DNA from: Drosophila pseudoobscura | Lineage: Eukaryota > Arthropoda > Insecta > Diptera > Drosophilidae | NCBI RefSeq assembly: GCF_009870125.1 | Contig: NC_046681.1 | Location: 9,809,001 to 9,873,000, forward strand | Direction: 5' to 3' | Length of the DNA stretch: 64,000 bases | Position numbers and translations under genes: made by a program | Notes under the pieces: model-generated | Databases searched by the model: none | The model's input: the letters and a program-made list of their open reading frames with translations, nothing else | Told to the model about the DNA's origin: nothing | In this document: in pieces, positions 26,800 to 38,856 of the stretch | Layout of the letters: every line of letters begins with the position of its first letter | Numbering within the stretch: the stretch's first letter is position 1

Positions 26800-29750
26800 A
26801 ATCGATATAGTTTTAAATAAAAGCAAAATGTTTAATTTTGTTTGAAGTTCCGTTTATACATTTATTGCACCAAATATGTTGAATTTTTGTTTTTTTTTCC
26901 ATAATTTAATTGTAATGCTTTTTGTTGTTTTCTTGTTACTTTTTTGGTTTTTGTTTTTTTCTAATTATTTTTCGAAACTGATATATTTCAATATTTTGTA
27001 TGGTATTTCTTTTGCTCGTTAGTTTTGCATTTCTTGCAGAATTCGCTTTATATATATGTATGTGTGTATGTATATGTACTATATGCTGAAGATGGAAACA
27101 CTTCCGTTATATAGATTTTGCTTGGTTTTGTTTGTATATAGGTAAATATATATCGATGGTCACCATTTCGCATTTAAAGTGAGTCTCTCAGTGGTAGGTG
27201 AGTGTGCAAAATGCGTCTAGAATTTGTTCTCCGTGTGTGTGGCGGATTGATTGGTTTTTCAACTCCTTGATAACTATTCCTCTTTAATTTGTTCACATTA
27301 TTTAACTCTCGTAACGATTAAACAAATACGCTTTTATATGAGCATTATATGTATGCCATGGTGTGTGTGTGTCGGTATGTAGTGTGTGGGGGAATGTATG
27401 CATCTCAATTAACATCATTTTGTTAGTTTCGTTCTAAAGAAATTGTAGTATGTACTTGCTCTATATATAGTAGTATATATATATAGTATGTATGTATGTA
27501 TATGCTTAGTTTTGTGGTTCATTTAAATTTATTAGTACTCGTACATATGCTCGTATATGTAGTGTAGAATCAATAATCAACCCAACATTAGCTACATAAA
27601 TACGTTTATGTTTTTTATGTTTATGTTTTTTGTATGCCATAGAATTTTGCCCAAAAGAACCGCCGATCAGTGGATCGTGCATCGTGAACCCCTTGGTTGT
27701 CCGTCTGCTGATCGGGCGTCTATGGGCTGATAACGTTTGCTTTTTGTTTTTTTCATTAATTTTTGTTTTTTTTTTAATAGAGCTATAGGCGCATAAATAG
27801 TTTTGTTGTATGCAATAACAAGTTACGATTAAGATTAATCCATGTAAGGTGATTTTTTGGTTATCTTTTTGAAAGGCATTCGACAGTGCTTCATCATTAT
27901 TACATCACATGTATGCAAGTATGAGATAGCATAGATATATGTTTGGTTTATGTGAGTGTGTGTGTGTGATATAGAGACTAATTGTAACTAGCATTAAACA
28001 GATTCGAACAGCGTAACATAGCTCTATATACCGGCTTGTTGTAATACGTATGTATGTATGTATCAATTTCTCTATATAGGCTTTTGTACATACTCAATTT
28101 ATACATCCCATCCGGACCGGTCCGGTACGGTACGGTCCCAATCCGACACTACAGATACTCGTACTTCCAGCATTAGCGGCAAACAATTTCAACATTTATC
28201 AATTAGACAATAGACAGTAAATAAATACAATTATGGCAGTTGATAGAAGCGCTTAAATTAGAAATAAAAATCAGTTAGATTACACATCAAACATAAACAT
28301 AGGATAGGCCTTTCTTTAAACATATCATATCTCATTAATATTATCAATACTGTTGCCCGTAAGCCTCGGCTACTCGATTTTCCCTACCTTCCTCGTCCCC
28401 TACGTCATTAGCTTTAATATTTCCATAGTTTTCCTTTCGATACGATACGATTACGAGTACAAGAGAATGAATGGTCGGTCATCAATGCTTAATATTTAGT
28501 TAACAATAATTATTTTCCACCTATTTTTGCTGGGTATTACCTCTTGGTTTGCTCTTTCCCTCGCATTACTTTTACAGCAAATATATGTATATTTACAATT
28601 AAATACGGATATTATTGGAAAACACAGAAAACCATCGTTATATACGTTCTACGAGTATATGCATAAGTGTTGTAGCTTTTTGGGGGCGAAAAAAACTCTT
28701 TAATTATATCGTTTTAGTTTTTGTTTTTGTTTTTTTTTTTTTTGATAAACACACACACCTAGTACAACGAAATTTTAATTGTAATTGTGATTTGATATCA
28801 ATATGTTTTTCGGATTTCCAAATGCAGATTATGTTACGTGTAAGTATATCCATTAACAATGAGTTTTCTTACTTGAATTCGGTTGTATCTTTCGTTTAAT
28901 TGAATATGAACATGACAGGAATAGAGATAGAGCTGAAATTTAGCTAATTGCAATGTTTGACCCAATGACGGAGCGTCTATCTAAAGAACACCCCAAACAC
29001 ATGCCCAAAAGAGCGACGAATACAAACAGATTTTTAGATTTGAGATAATTGTGAATGCATCTTATGGGAGGACAGCCATCTCTTAGGCGTATGAATATGC
29101 TGCATAATGATTATGTATAATCTGTGGTGATCTTAACATTATCGCCGATTCCCAGCAGGGGATCGTGTGTGTTTGTAGATTTGTTTCTTTGTGTTTAAGC
29201 GAATGCGTTATGCCGCTTACAGGCCAAAGCCAATGGCTCGTTATACGTTTCCTGTTTCGAATGCAGCATGAAGAGAGGGGATTATAATTGGAACCAGAAT
29301 TGCATTTAATTAGTTTGCTTGTAGTATATATGTACACATAATGGGGATAAAAGTATAAGGATATAAATATGTAGACTAAATAAATACAAAATGCACAAAT
29401 AAACGGACTACTAGGCATAATTAGATTGGCTAAACAATATGGAGAGAGAGAGAGAGAGAAATAGAGAGGCAGCCATCGCTCAACTTAGTTATAAATATCA
29501 GCACTAAAAACTAAATAATCACAATTAACAAATAGATATACATACATGTCGAAAATATTGCAACAAATTATAACTAAACATAATAAGAAGGTATGGTATT
29601 TCTCTTGAATGAAGGCATAACGAGAACCAAATTGGCATTGCTTATTCGAAATCAATAAATCATAAGATATATGTATATGTGGACTGTCGAGTGTGGAATG
29701 TGTCGCATAGAGAGCATAGGATGTTGTGGGGTGTCTTGGTTTCGGGAGAT
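26800..29750 (-). other. Dap160: AT-rich interval, probably long Dap160 3'UTR
   Basis: There is no supported coding sequence in this stretch between convergent Nhe2 and Dap160. A minus-strand AATAAA (plus TTTATT at 26869-26874) could mark the far end of a long Dap160 3'UTR. It contains TGTATGTATA-type runs, a GA repeat at 29442-29459, and a palindrome cluster (GGACCGGTCC then GGTACGGTACGG) at about 28113-28137. The extent of the UTR is inferred. Confidence 0.4.
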
Positions 29751-32700
29751 TCACTGCTTTGTGGTGCCATTCACTTTCGCTGTCTTACCGGACGTCACAA
29801 AGGGACCCACATAGTTGCTGGGAAACAGACCGGAGAGGCCGTTCAGCTCTCCGCGCCACCATTCCGGCTCGTCGCGGCCCAACACACTGATGATGTCGTC
29901 CTTCTCGAATGAGAGCTCATCGTCGTTTTGTGCTTTGTACGGATAGAGAGAAATTACCTTATCTGCAATAGAATGAGAGTGGGGGAGTTATGCGTACGTC
30001 CACAGCGAGATTTACGTTGTTCAAACCAACCCAAGATTTGTTCTGTCATCTCAATGCGACTTCCCGAGACAGGGGTGTTGCGTCCGCTGTTGCGACCGCC
30101 TTGCAGCACCTTCACGTAGGTAGCCGGGAACCAACCGATCTGTCTGCGCCTGCCTTTAGCCTGCAGTTCTCCCTCCCACCAGCCAGAGTCGGTCTTCTTG
30201 CGGATCATGATCAGCTGGCCGCGCGTCAGCGACAGCTGTTCGGTACTGGTGGCTTCGTACGGCGCAATCACTTGTGCAATCTCCGATCGTTTGGCCCGCA
30301 TGCCCTAGAAGACCGCGCGATAAGATGAAGGTAAGATTAGTTACGGACGCTGCAAAAGGGAGGCAACAACAAGCTGTGTCAACTATTTACGGGTGTCATG
30401 GAAGAGGTGCGTGACATGGGTCGGCTATAGCTCTCGGCCGGTTCGCTGCTTTGTGTCTTGGACTGTGTATTGATCTGGGAAACTTCAGTGTCTAGGTCTT
30501 CGTGCGCCTCCTCCGCCGCGGCAGTCTGCTCTGCCAGCTGGACTGTGGGCTGCTGCTGCTCCAGCTGTTCTGTTAGTGGTACCTCTTCCTGCAGCTGCTC
30601 GTGCTGTGGCAACGCATATGTTTCAGCTTGAGCAGCGTAGGCAGAGTTGCCGTTTAGTGTAGCCTCCTGGGTAGCGAGTGCACAAATATGACGGTGGCAA
30701 AGGGACACAGCACATGAAAAGCATTGGATTAGTAGATGAACATGATTGGTTAACACACGACTCTACTCTGGAGGGGTGTACACACAGCTTCCGTTTATTT
30801 TTTTTTGCAGTAGTGTCTATCCTACAGGTGTGCCAGCTACTCTACTCACCTGATCGACCGAGTCAGTCACTGCTGCGTCTGCCGCAACATTCGCCGCTGT
30901 GCCCACGTCAGCCTTCTGCACATAGTTCGAGGGGAACATGCCGGTACGATTGCCAATGGTGCCCGTCCACCATTCGCCCTCTTTCTTGATAACCATCACC
31001 ATTTCACCGGCTCCAAAGCTCAGGTCTCCGTCCTCGGCTGATTCATAAGGATATGCGGCTATGTAGTACTCGATGTCGGAGCCAGCGGAGGCCAGGTCAG
31101 CGTCCAATGCGGGAGCCACATTGATATTGTCATTGTAAGTATCTGCCGGATACGGATTTACGGATGCTGCTGGTGCCGTCTCTTCGACCACCGCTGGCTC
31201 GATGGCTGAAGCCACAGCGGCGACGCCTTCTTCTTCCTCCAGCTTCTCAACATAGGACTCGGGAAACCAGCCGGTGTGGCCATTGATCTCCCCAGCCAGC
31301 CAGCCCGGTTCGGCATTCTGCTCGAGTGGAACCAGGATGAGGTCACCCGGCACGAATGTAATCTCTTCGGCATTGCGGGCATTGAATTCATAGACGGCGC
31401 GATATTTAGCGAAACCCTCTGGCGCTGGTCCACTCAGATCCACAGCTGGTGCTATAACAGCGCTAGTGTCATTGGTTAGGCCACCATACGGGTCGGCGGT
31501 GGCCGCTATGTCAGGCTCGCCCCAGCCTCCGCTAGAGGCGCCCGTGTCCCAAGCCGCAGTGGCTGTCACCTCGTTCTTGCGATTGTACTTCAATTCCAAC
31601 ACTGATGTGCGCTCCACATCGTACTCCTTGTAGAGTTCCTCGCATTTGGCGAGCAGAGCGGAGAGTTCGTCTTTTACCTCCGTCATCTGCAGGTCGTTCG
31701 AGTTGATGTCCTCCTTCTTTGACTCGATTTCCTTGCCAATATTTTCCACCTTGTCTTTGATCTGATTTATCAGCAGCTACGCATCCAACGGAAAACATAT
31801 TTAATGTTATTTATTGCACATGAATGCTGCTATGCAAAAACTCACCTGCTTATGGGCAAAGGCAGCATTTAGCTGCTCCTGCTGCGCCTCACCGCCCATG
31901 GCAGCACCACTAGACTTGCTCTTAGCATCCCATTTGGCCCGCTCCTGGGTAAGCTGCATTAGTTTGGCATTCTGCTCCTTGATGCGCGTCTTCAGCTGGG
32001 CCATTTCGCTCATGGAAGTGTCCCGCTGCGTGCGCATCCCATCGATGACAGACTTGACATTGGTGACGCCTGCGCGAGTGTCGCAAATCCTCTGCGACAA
32101 GTCCTTTATCTGTAAGCCAAGAAAATAAATACTCTTTTCGTATGCAACAGTACCCCAAACACAACAACCTTTTCGTTTAGCGTGCTCAGCTCCACGTTAA
32201 GCTGAGTGTTGTGTGCCTTCTGTTTGAGGACACGCTCTTGTTCACGTTGCTTCTGTGCATTCATTTCGGCAATTCGCGCTTGCTCCCATTCCTGCTGGCG
32301 CTGCTTTTCTAGCTCCCTGTCAAGCAAACAAAAAAAGAGAGTAAAATGAGGATGGGCACAGACTTGAGACAGATCTTACTTTCTGGCTGCTTCTTTGGCC
32401 TCCAGCTCTCGCTTTCGCTGGTCCTCCTTTTCCATTTCAATTTCACGCTGACGCTGTAGCTGGCGCTCCAATTCCTCCTGCTGCTTGCGCTCCGCCTCGA
32501 GGCGAGCCTTCTCGCGCCTGTCCGCCTCCTCGCGTTCCTTACGCTCGCGTTCCTCACGCTCCTTGCGCTGCTGATCCTCAATGACCTTTCGCCTGCGGTC
32601 GAGCTCTGCCTGGCCTTTGACATAGTTCTCCTTGCGCTTGTCCTCGAACGAAGCTATGAATGGAAATGGATTGGCAATTATTGAAGTCAAATCTAAGAGA

Positions 32701-33929
32701 CTTTCTCGGGACTTACTTTGCGGTAAGCCGGCCAGTGGATCGGCATCGCCTGCAGCCACACCGCCCTGAGACGAAACAGACGCATGCCGGGAGGCGGGCT
32801 GTGAGCCTGGTCGCGAGACCACACCCGAAACCGAACCCGGACGCGATTTCATTTTGCGCAAGTTGGGCGGCACCCAGTCCAAGGGCAGCGTGACAGGTAT
32901 CTTTTCGCCGGCCATGGCTTTCTCGCAGAGGAACATGGCTAGGATGAACTCCTCGCAGCTTAGTCGCCCATCGCCATCGACGTCCGAGAGTGTCCAGATC
33001 TGGGCCAGCGTCACCTGCGGTAGTTTGCTCTGCACCAGGACACTGCGCGCCTGCGCGCCAGTCAAGTAGCCAGAACGGGTGCGGTCATTGGCATTAAATA
33101 CCTGCGTGTATTTGCGCTTCTGGCCAGCCTGTACAGCCCACTCCGCCTGACTGTGAGACGGAAAAGAAGTTTCTTAGATTACTGGCAGCCCTGTTGGTAT
33201 AGGTTCGTTGTTGGGTCTTACGGCGATTCGATGGATGGCGCCCGTTCCGAAATGGACATATGGCGGCTAGGTGGATTGCTGGAGGGCGGCGTGGGCCCAG
33301 CCGGTATTCCCGGTGGCGAGACGAGCACTGCTGCTGCTGCTGCTGGCACAACAGCCACCGGAGCAACGGGCACGGCGACAGGTGCGGCCACAGGAAGTGA
33401 AACTGGGGCAGCCAAAATGCCCTTTAGCGGATCGAGTGGACTCATGGAGCTCGTGGAGCCACGTGGCGTCATTGTGGGCGTTTTCTGACCATCGGTGAGC
33501 GAGGCTAGCAACGTGGGGGGCAGTGCTTTGGGTACCTCCATGCCGCGCAGCTTCAGATTTATCAGCTTGCATGCTATGCTGAACTCATTGATGTTCATCT
33601 TGCCATCGGAATCCGTGTCGGCCAGTGCCCTACAGGAAATGAAGAAACGACGGGAAAGCAAATATGTAAACAAAATAGCTCTTATCAGCACGGACGCCTT
33701 GGCGTGGCTGTCGAAGCGATTGATAGCCGACGCGCCAGTGAGTCATTACACTCCGTTCCACTCACCAGATTTGGCCCAAGATCAACGGCGGTAGCTGAGA
33801 CTGCAGGAAGAATCCCTTCGCCTGGGCGCCCGTGATGAAACCCGCCTGGGGCTGGAGGCCTTTGAACTGCTCCTGGTACTTGAGCTTCTCCCGCTGGGTC
33901 ACCGCCCACGCATCAACCGCTGGATTCAT
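29751..33929 (-). CDS. Dap160: Dap160 / intersectin, endocytic scaffold (10 coding exons)
   Basis: This is an endocytic scaffold that binds dynamin and other partners at clathrin-coated sites and synapses. Coding exons in transcript order are 33766-33929, 33222-33629, 32717-33150, 32380-32653, 32169-32316, 31846-32109, 30850-31776, 30391-30666, 30016-30304 and 29751-29962. Phases all match, giving 1131 residues. EH domain 1 spans about residues 7-100 with the EF-hand loop [13 protein letters not shown], and EH2 about 192-285 with [13 protein letters not shown]. Exons 4-6 code a Lys/Glu/Arg/Gln-rich coiled coil. Four SH3 domains follow, at about 688-743, 798-853, 972-1030 and 1062-1117, each with the WW/WF and FPSNYV or FPATYV type end. 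The donor at 32168 (GTTGTT) is unusual. The intron 32654-32716 is 63 bp, in frame and stop-free. It is head-to-head with the BTB gene. Confidence 0.95.
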
Positions 33930-34776
33930 TTCGTTGCGATTCGCGATTTATTCTAATTTACGCACAGGTTCTGTTCTTCCTTCCTTCCGTCCGTCCGTCC
34001 TTTCCTTTTTTTCGGTGTTGTATCCCAGTTTCCTTCCGTATGTGTGTGTGTGTGTGTGTGTGTATATATTTCTTGCGACTCCCACACAAGTGTGTATAGT
34101 TGTGTGCGTGTGCTTAGTGCGCTCTCTTCGGCCGCTGCTGAGTACACATCAAATACATGTCATGCTCTTGCCTTTCGCTCTCTTTACTATGGCCTATTGA
34201 GTATCGTATCCGTTTGCGACTGCTTTTGCTCCCACCACCCCACAATTTTTCACAATGGATTTTATGCTTTACCTGAAATGCAATTCTTAATGTTAGAAAC
34301 ACACGTAGTCTATACACTGGAAAACAGTTCAAAACTAGATCAGCGACAGCGGCCGAGATATGAAAGTAAATGCAAGGGATTTCAGATTTTTGCATTGGTA
34401 GGCGTTTTCACTGCACAGAAAATCGACAGGTAACCGCTACTCGGAATTAATGATCCACTTGCATTTCTCATTATATGCCGACACCACCACACACTCAATG
34501 GAACTTTACAGGGCTTTCTTACTTTTCATTGGAATAAAAAAATTCCTGTTATATTTGCGTAAATTTTTGTTTCAATCAATAGTAGGAATCAGTGTGACCA
34601 TCAAATTTATCAAGCAGTGCTGTAAAATACGTCTAAAAGTGCCGTTTATCGCACAAAAATACCGATATATTCTTACGTTTAATTTTTAAAAAATCTCAAT
34701 ACCAATAAATTCTTATATGTCTAATATAATAACCGAAAAATATTAATTGAAATCGAACGATCAAAACCAAACAAAA
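33930..34776. promoter_or_regulatory. Shared Dap160/BTB upstream region with housekeeping motifs
   Basis: This is the interval between two divergent start codons. The Dap160 side carries simple repeats: TTCC/GTCC units at 33975-34012 and (GT)n at 34040-34062. Near the BTB gene lie a motif 1 match TCAGTGTGACCA (34589-34600), a motif 7-like CAGTGCTG (about 34615-34622) and a motif 6-like AAAATACCGATATATT (about 34656-34671). These are core promoter elements of broadly expressed Drosophila genes. Exact TSSs are not visible. Confidence 0.55.
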
Positions 34777-36060
34777 ATGTCTGAATTAAATAATAAAATT
34801 AAAACTAAGTCCAGCACCGACCAGACAACCATCTCGCAGATGTCAGATGTGACCAGTTCTGCCTTAGGGGAGCAGAAGCCTACTGCTGGAACCAAGGATA
34901 CTCACTGCTGGTTGATCTCTCCCGAGGAATACGGGAGCTTGGGAGAGCAGACGGTTCCCCAACGCTCCCTCTTCAACTTCTTGCCCCTGCAGGATAATCC
35001 TATTTACGTGGGAACATTACCGCACAAGAAGCCGATCTCCGAAATACTCGCCGAACAGGTGAGAGACAACGCAGGGGCCACATTGGAGGTGAATATCGAG
35101 GGGAGTCGGTTCTACTGCATACCAAACCTTGTCAAGTGCTATTCGGTGTGGTTCGCGAGATGCGACTGGCGTGCCTCCAGCTTTAACTTTTCGCCAAGTG
35201 AAGTGCCGGCCAGAGGTTTCAAGTGCGCCTACGAATGGATGCGCCTCCAGAAGCCGCCCAGCAGCAGCGACGTGGTGGAAACACTCCAGGTCGCAAAGTA
35301 CCTGAAGATTGGCCTACTTGAACCCAAATGCTGGGAGGTGCTGGCCTCCAATAGTCTGCGCGAAAAGGCCGCCTTTATGGTGTTTCGCAAGGCAAAGGCA
35401 TACCCGGAACTTCGTGATTTATGCAATGCGATGAATGGAAGGATTCGCAATTACTTCCTAGCGCTCGTGGGAAGCAAATATTTCACCGAGCTCTCAGTTG
35501 ATGACCTGGAAAACCTACTCATGCGCAACACTATCGGAGTTAACTCCGAAATAGAGGTCTTCTTTCTGGTCCTGCGCTGGATGAACCTGGCGCGTGACGA
35601 ACGCGTGAAGCATCTGGGTCGCCTAATGAACTGCGTAAGATTCAATCTAATGCCGATAGTCTTCCTGTGGACACTTCGCGACGGTTTCACGCACCCGGAC
35701 AAGGCTCACCTTTTCTCGGCAGACCCCATTCTGCTCGCCTTCAACACGGATCCTACAACAGAAACGATCCTTACCGATGCCATGTCCTACGTCGCCATGG
35801 CCGACTCTTTCAATGGGGACCGTGACCGCTATTTGAATCACATGAAGGTGCATCGGTTGCCAGTAACCAAACCTCGCAAGTACGTCTACCATCTCAATTG
35901 CCCGTACCACAAGTACGTCCTAGGAGTTTCTGTAACCCACAATTTCAACGCAAACGAATTTGAAGAGTACATCGGGTCCTTGCAGGAGCTGTGGGAGGGA
36001 GACGGTCCGCCATCGCATGGGGATGAGTTGGTCGTCGATGCCCATCAGGTGGCCATGTAA
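34777..36060 (+). CDS. BTB-BACK domain protein, intronless
   Basis: A single open reading frame of 427 residues starts at ATG 34777 (context acaaaaATG); the frame is open a little upstream but without another ATG. A divergent BTB fold spans about residues 100-190 (ATLEVNIEGSRFYCIPNLV, then CAYEWMRLQ and ETLQVAKYLKIGLL). A BACK-like helical part follows at about 190-310 (LRDLCNAMNGRI, MRNTIGVNSEIEVFFLVLRW). Proteins of this build are often Cullin-3 adaptors, but no Kelch repeats follow and the partner is unknown. The lack of introns among multi-exon neighbours allows a retrogene origin. I do not recognise a D. melanogaster name. Confidence 0.85.
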   Translation: MSELNNKIKTKSSTDQTTISQMSDVTSSALGEQKPTAGTKDTHCWLISPEEYGSLGEQTVPQRSLFNFLPLQDNPIYVGTLPHKKPISEILAEQVRDNAGATLEVNIEGSRFYCIPNLVKCYSVWFARCDWRASSFNFSPSEVPARGFKCAYEWMRLQKPPSSSDVVETLQVAKYLKIGLLEPKCWEVLASNSLREKAAFMVFRKAKAYPELRDLCNAMNGRIRNYFLALVGSKYFTELSVDDLENLLMRNTIGVNSEIEVFFLVLRWMNLARDERVKHLGRLMNCVRFNLMPIVFLWTLRDGFTHPDKAHLFSADPILLAFNTDPTTETILTDAMSYVAMADSFNGDRDRYLNHMKVHRLPVTKPRKYVYHLNCPYHKYVLGVSVTHNFNANEFEEYIGSLQELWEGDGPPSHGDELVVDAHQVAM

Positions 36061-37010
36061 TTTCTCAAATGATACCGCAATTGCTTAATGTTTTAAGTAA
36101 ATTTCTCATTATAATAAATAATAACTGTCAAACTTTAACTTTGAAAAATGCGTTAGTCTTATCTTTGACGAGATTGTGTATCGGGATCAGGATACATTTT
36201 CATATGTAAAAGAAACTAATCAAATGCATGATTAACAGCTGCATGTTCTAAAACAGTTTGGAAAACAACAAGTATTCAGATACCAGCAACATTGACGAGA
36301 AAACTTAAACTTTTTTGTTTAAGCCTTGTTTTAGTTAAAATACAATTAATGTCAGTGCTTAAAAGTAGGTAATCTTGTAGAAAATTTATTCATCAATGGT
36401 ATAAAACTATGTAATCATGGCTGAGGGTTTTAGCACTAACCATACAGTATAGTTAGTGGTTGTTATGGTTAGTGGTTTTAGTTAGCCAGCATTATTCAGC
36501 GAAATACCAAAATTAAGCAATGGGAACGATTACTCTCTTACGAATTTTTTGTTTACCTTTTCCATTAAAACCTTGCATATGTAAAATCCAATAAAAGCAA
36601 GTATTTAAATTAAACCAGTTAAGTGGAAAATTTACTCATTAATTGAATAAAATAATGTGGGCATGGCTAAATGTTCTATCTAGCTAGTATTATTCCACGG
36701 AATATCAAAATCGAGGAATATGGTTTCCAATCCTTGACCGAGAACGATTAACCCATTGTAAACCAAAGGGGTATTTTAATATCCCACCCCATATTAATAA
36801 TATTTAATATAGATATACATTTTTTAATTCAGAGGAAAGATGGCACGGATCTACAAGAAGAATTTGCAAACAGTAATATTTTCCGCCATTTACCTCAAGT
36901 GGTTAAGTAGAGGGGGGTTAAGTGGGCTAAGCTCGATATCTTATCGATATACGAGACGGCGACCACGTGCGTGGACTGGTATATCTGCACCATGAAAATT
37001 TTTTAACAAA
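36061..37010. repeat. Intergenic interval with two repeat copies and DDX47 promoter
   Basis: Two related AT-rich copies lie at about 36357-36530 and 36580-36745. Both have a TAGCTAGTATTATT-like core (TTAGCCAGCATTATTCAGCG in the first), and a third copy is at 45405-45560. From GATTAACCCATTGT at about 36750 to TTAAGTGGG at about 36925, the sequence resembles the region upstream of aconitase (61290-61510). Near the gene are a DRE TATCGATA at 36942-36949 and a CACGTG E-box at 36964-36969. Confidence 0.6.
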
Positions 37011-38825
37011 ATGTCGGAAACTTCAGAAGACGAGCAAGCGCAGTTGCAGACCAGTGACGAGGAAGAGCTTAGTGGAGAAGAGGAGGAGGGGGAAGACCAG
37101 AATGAGGAGTCGGACAACGAAAATGATGTCAACGAAGTGGATAGCGAGGACGAGGACGAGCCCGCAGCAAGTGGCTCCGAGTCGGACACTGCTGCACCAA
37201 CTGAGGATCAAAAGTTGACATGGAAGGACCTTGTATGTTACCGTAAACCCCGCGCCTTGAATTGGTTGTATTTAACGATTGATCGGTCCACAGGGTCTGA
37301 ACGACACGCTGTGCCAGGCATGTGATGAACTGAAATGGAAGGCACCATCCAAAATCCAAAGAGAGGCGATACCAGTGGCACTTCAAGGCAAGGATGTGAT
37401 CGGCCTGGCCGAAACGGGCTCTGGCAAGACGGGAGCCTTTGCTCTGCCCATTTTGCATGCGCTACTGGAGAGCCCTCAGCGGTATTTCGCGCTAGTGCTA
37501 ACGCCCACACGTGAATTGGCCTTCCAAATAGGCGAACAGTTCGAGGCGCTTGGTAAGTGGTCAGCTAGTGCTAGACTATAGATCTTTCCTTTTGCACAAT
37601 GATGTTAAACCAGTTTTGATTTTGTTGTTTAACGAAGCCATGAAATTATTATTTTATTTATTCGTCACTACCTCTGAGCACACCGGCTACAGCCACTGAA
37701 CTAATTCTCTTATGAACTCATTTCTCATGCAAGTTTTTGTTTCTTACAGGCAGCGGAATTGGCATTAAATGCTGTGTGGTTGTGGGTGGCATGGACATGG
37801 TTGCACAGGGCCTGCAGCTAGCCAAGAAACCGCACATAATCATTGCCACACCGGGCCGTCTGGTAGACCACTTGGAGAACATGAAGGGCTTCAATTTGAA
37901 GGCCATCAAATATTTGGTCATGGACGAGGCAGATCGAATTCTTAACATGGATTTTGAGGTGGAGCTCGACAAAATACTAAAGGTATTGCCACGTGAACGT
38001 CGCACATTCCTGTTCAGTGCCACAATGACCAAGAAAGTTAAGAAGCTTCAGAGGGCTTCATTGAAAGATCCCGTCAAAGTGGAGGTCTCCAACAAATATC
38101 AGACCGTGGAGCAGCTGCAGCAATCGTACCTTTTCATACCCGTCAAGTACAAGGATGTATATCTAGTTCACATACTCAACGAGCTGGCCGGCAATAGCTT
38201 CATGATTTTCTGCAGCACCTGCAACAACACTGTGAAGACCGCCCTAATGCTGCGAGCCCTGGGACTGGCCGCCATTCCCCTGCATGGGCAAATGTCGCAG
38301 AACAAGCGTCTGGCGGCGCTCAACAAATTCAAGGCCAAGAATCGCTCCATTCTAATCTCCACAGACGTGGCTTCACGTGGCCTGGACATTCCGCATGTCG
38401 ATGTGGTCGTGAACTTTGACATACCCACCCACAGCAAGGACTACATTCATCGGGTGGGGCGTACAGCTCGAGCGGGCCGCTCGGGCAAGGCCATCACCAT
38501 TGTCAGCCAATATGATATCGAGCTGTATCAGCGAATCGAGCATCTGCTGGGCAAACAGCTGCCGCTCTACAAGTGTGAGGAGGACGAGGTGATGGCCCTG
38601 CAGGAGCGTGTGGCTGAGGCTCAGCGTACGGCGAAGCTGGAGCTGAAAGATCTTGAGGACACCAAGGGCGGCAGGGGTCACAAGCGTGGGGGGGACAATC
38701 ACGATGATTCAGAGCACTTTGCGGGCGCGCGAAAGCGCATGAAGCCCATGGCCAATGGGGGTGGGGGTAAGGGCAAGAAACCCTTTGCCAAGAAAAACTG
38801 GAACAAGGGAAAGCAAAAAAGATAA
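37011..38825 (+). CDS. DEAD-box RNA helicase, DDX47/Rrp3 type (CG9253 ortholog)
   Basis: This is an ATP-dependent RNA helicase that acts in pre-rRNA processing for the 40S subunit in the nucleolus. Exons are 37011-37232, 37294-37552 and 37750-38825, giving 518 residues. Exon 1 codes an acidic N-terminus. Motifs are a Q-motif around residues 91-101, Walker A AETGSGKT 113-120, PTREL 145-149, TPGR 194-197, DEAD 219-222, SAT 250-252, STDVASRG 364-371 and HRVGRTAR 394-401. The C-terminus is Lys/Gly-rich and ends [19 protein letters not shown]. It has both a DRE and a CACGTG E-box just upstream. Naming as the CG9253 ortholog comes from family and gene order. Confidence 0.93.
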
Positions 38826-38856
38826 TAATACAGTAATTTATACATATTTAAGCCCC

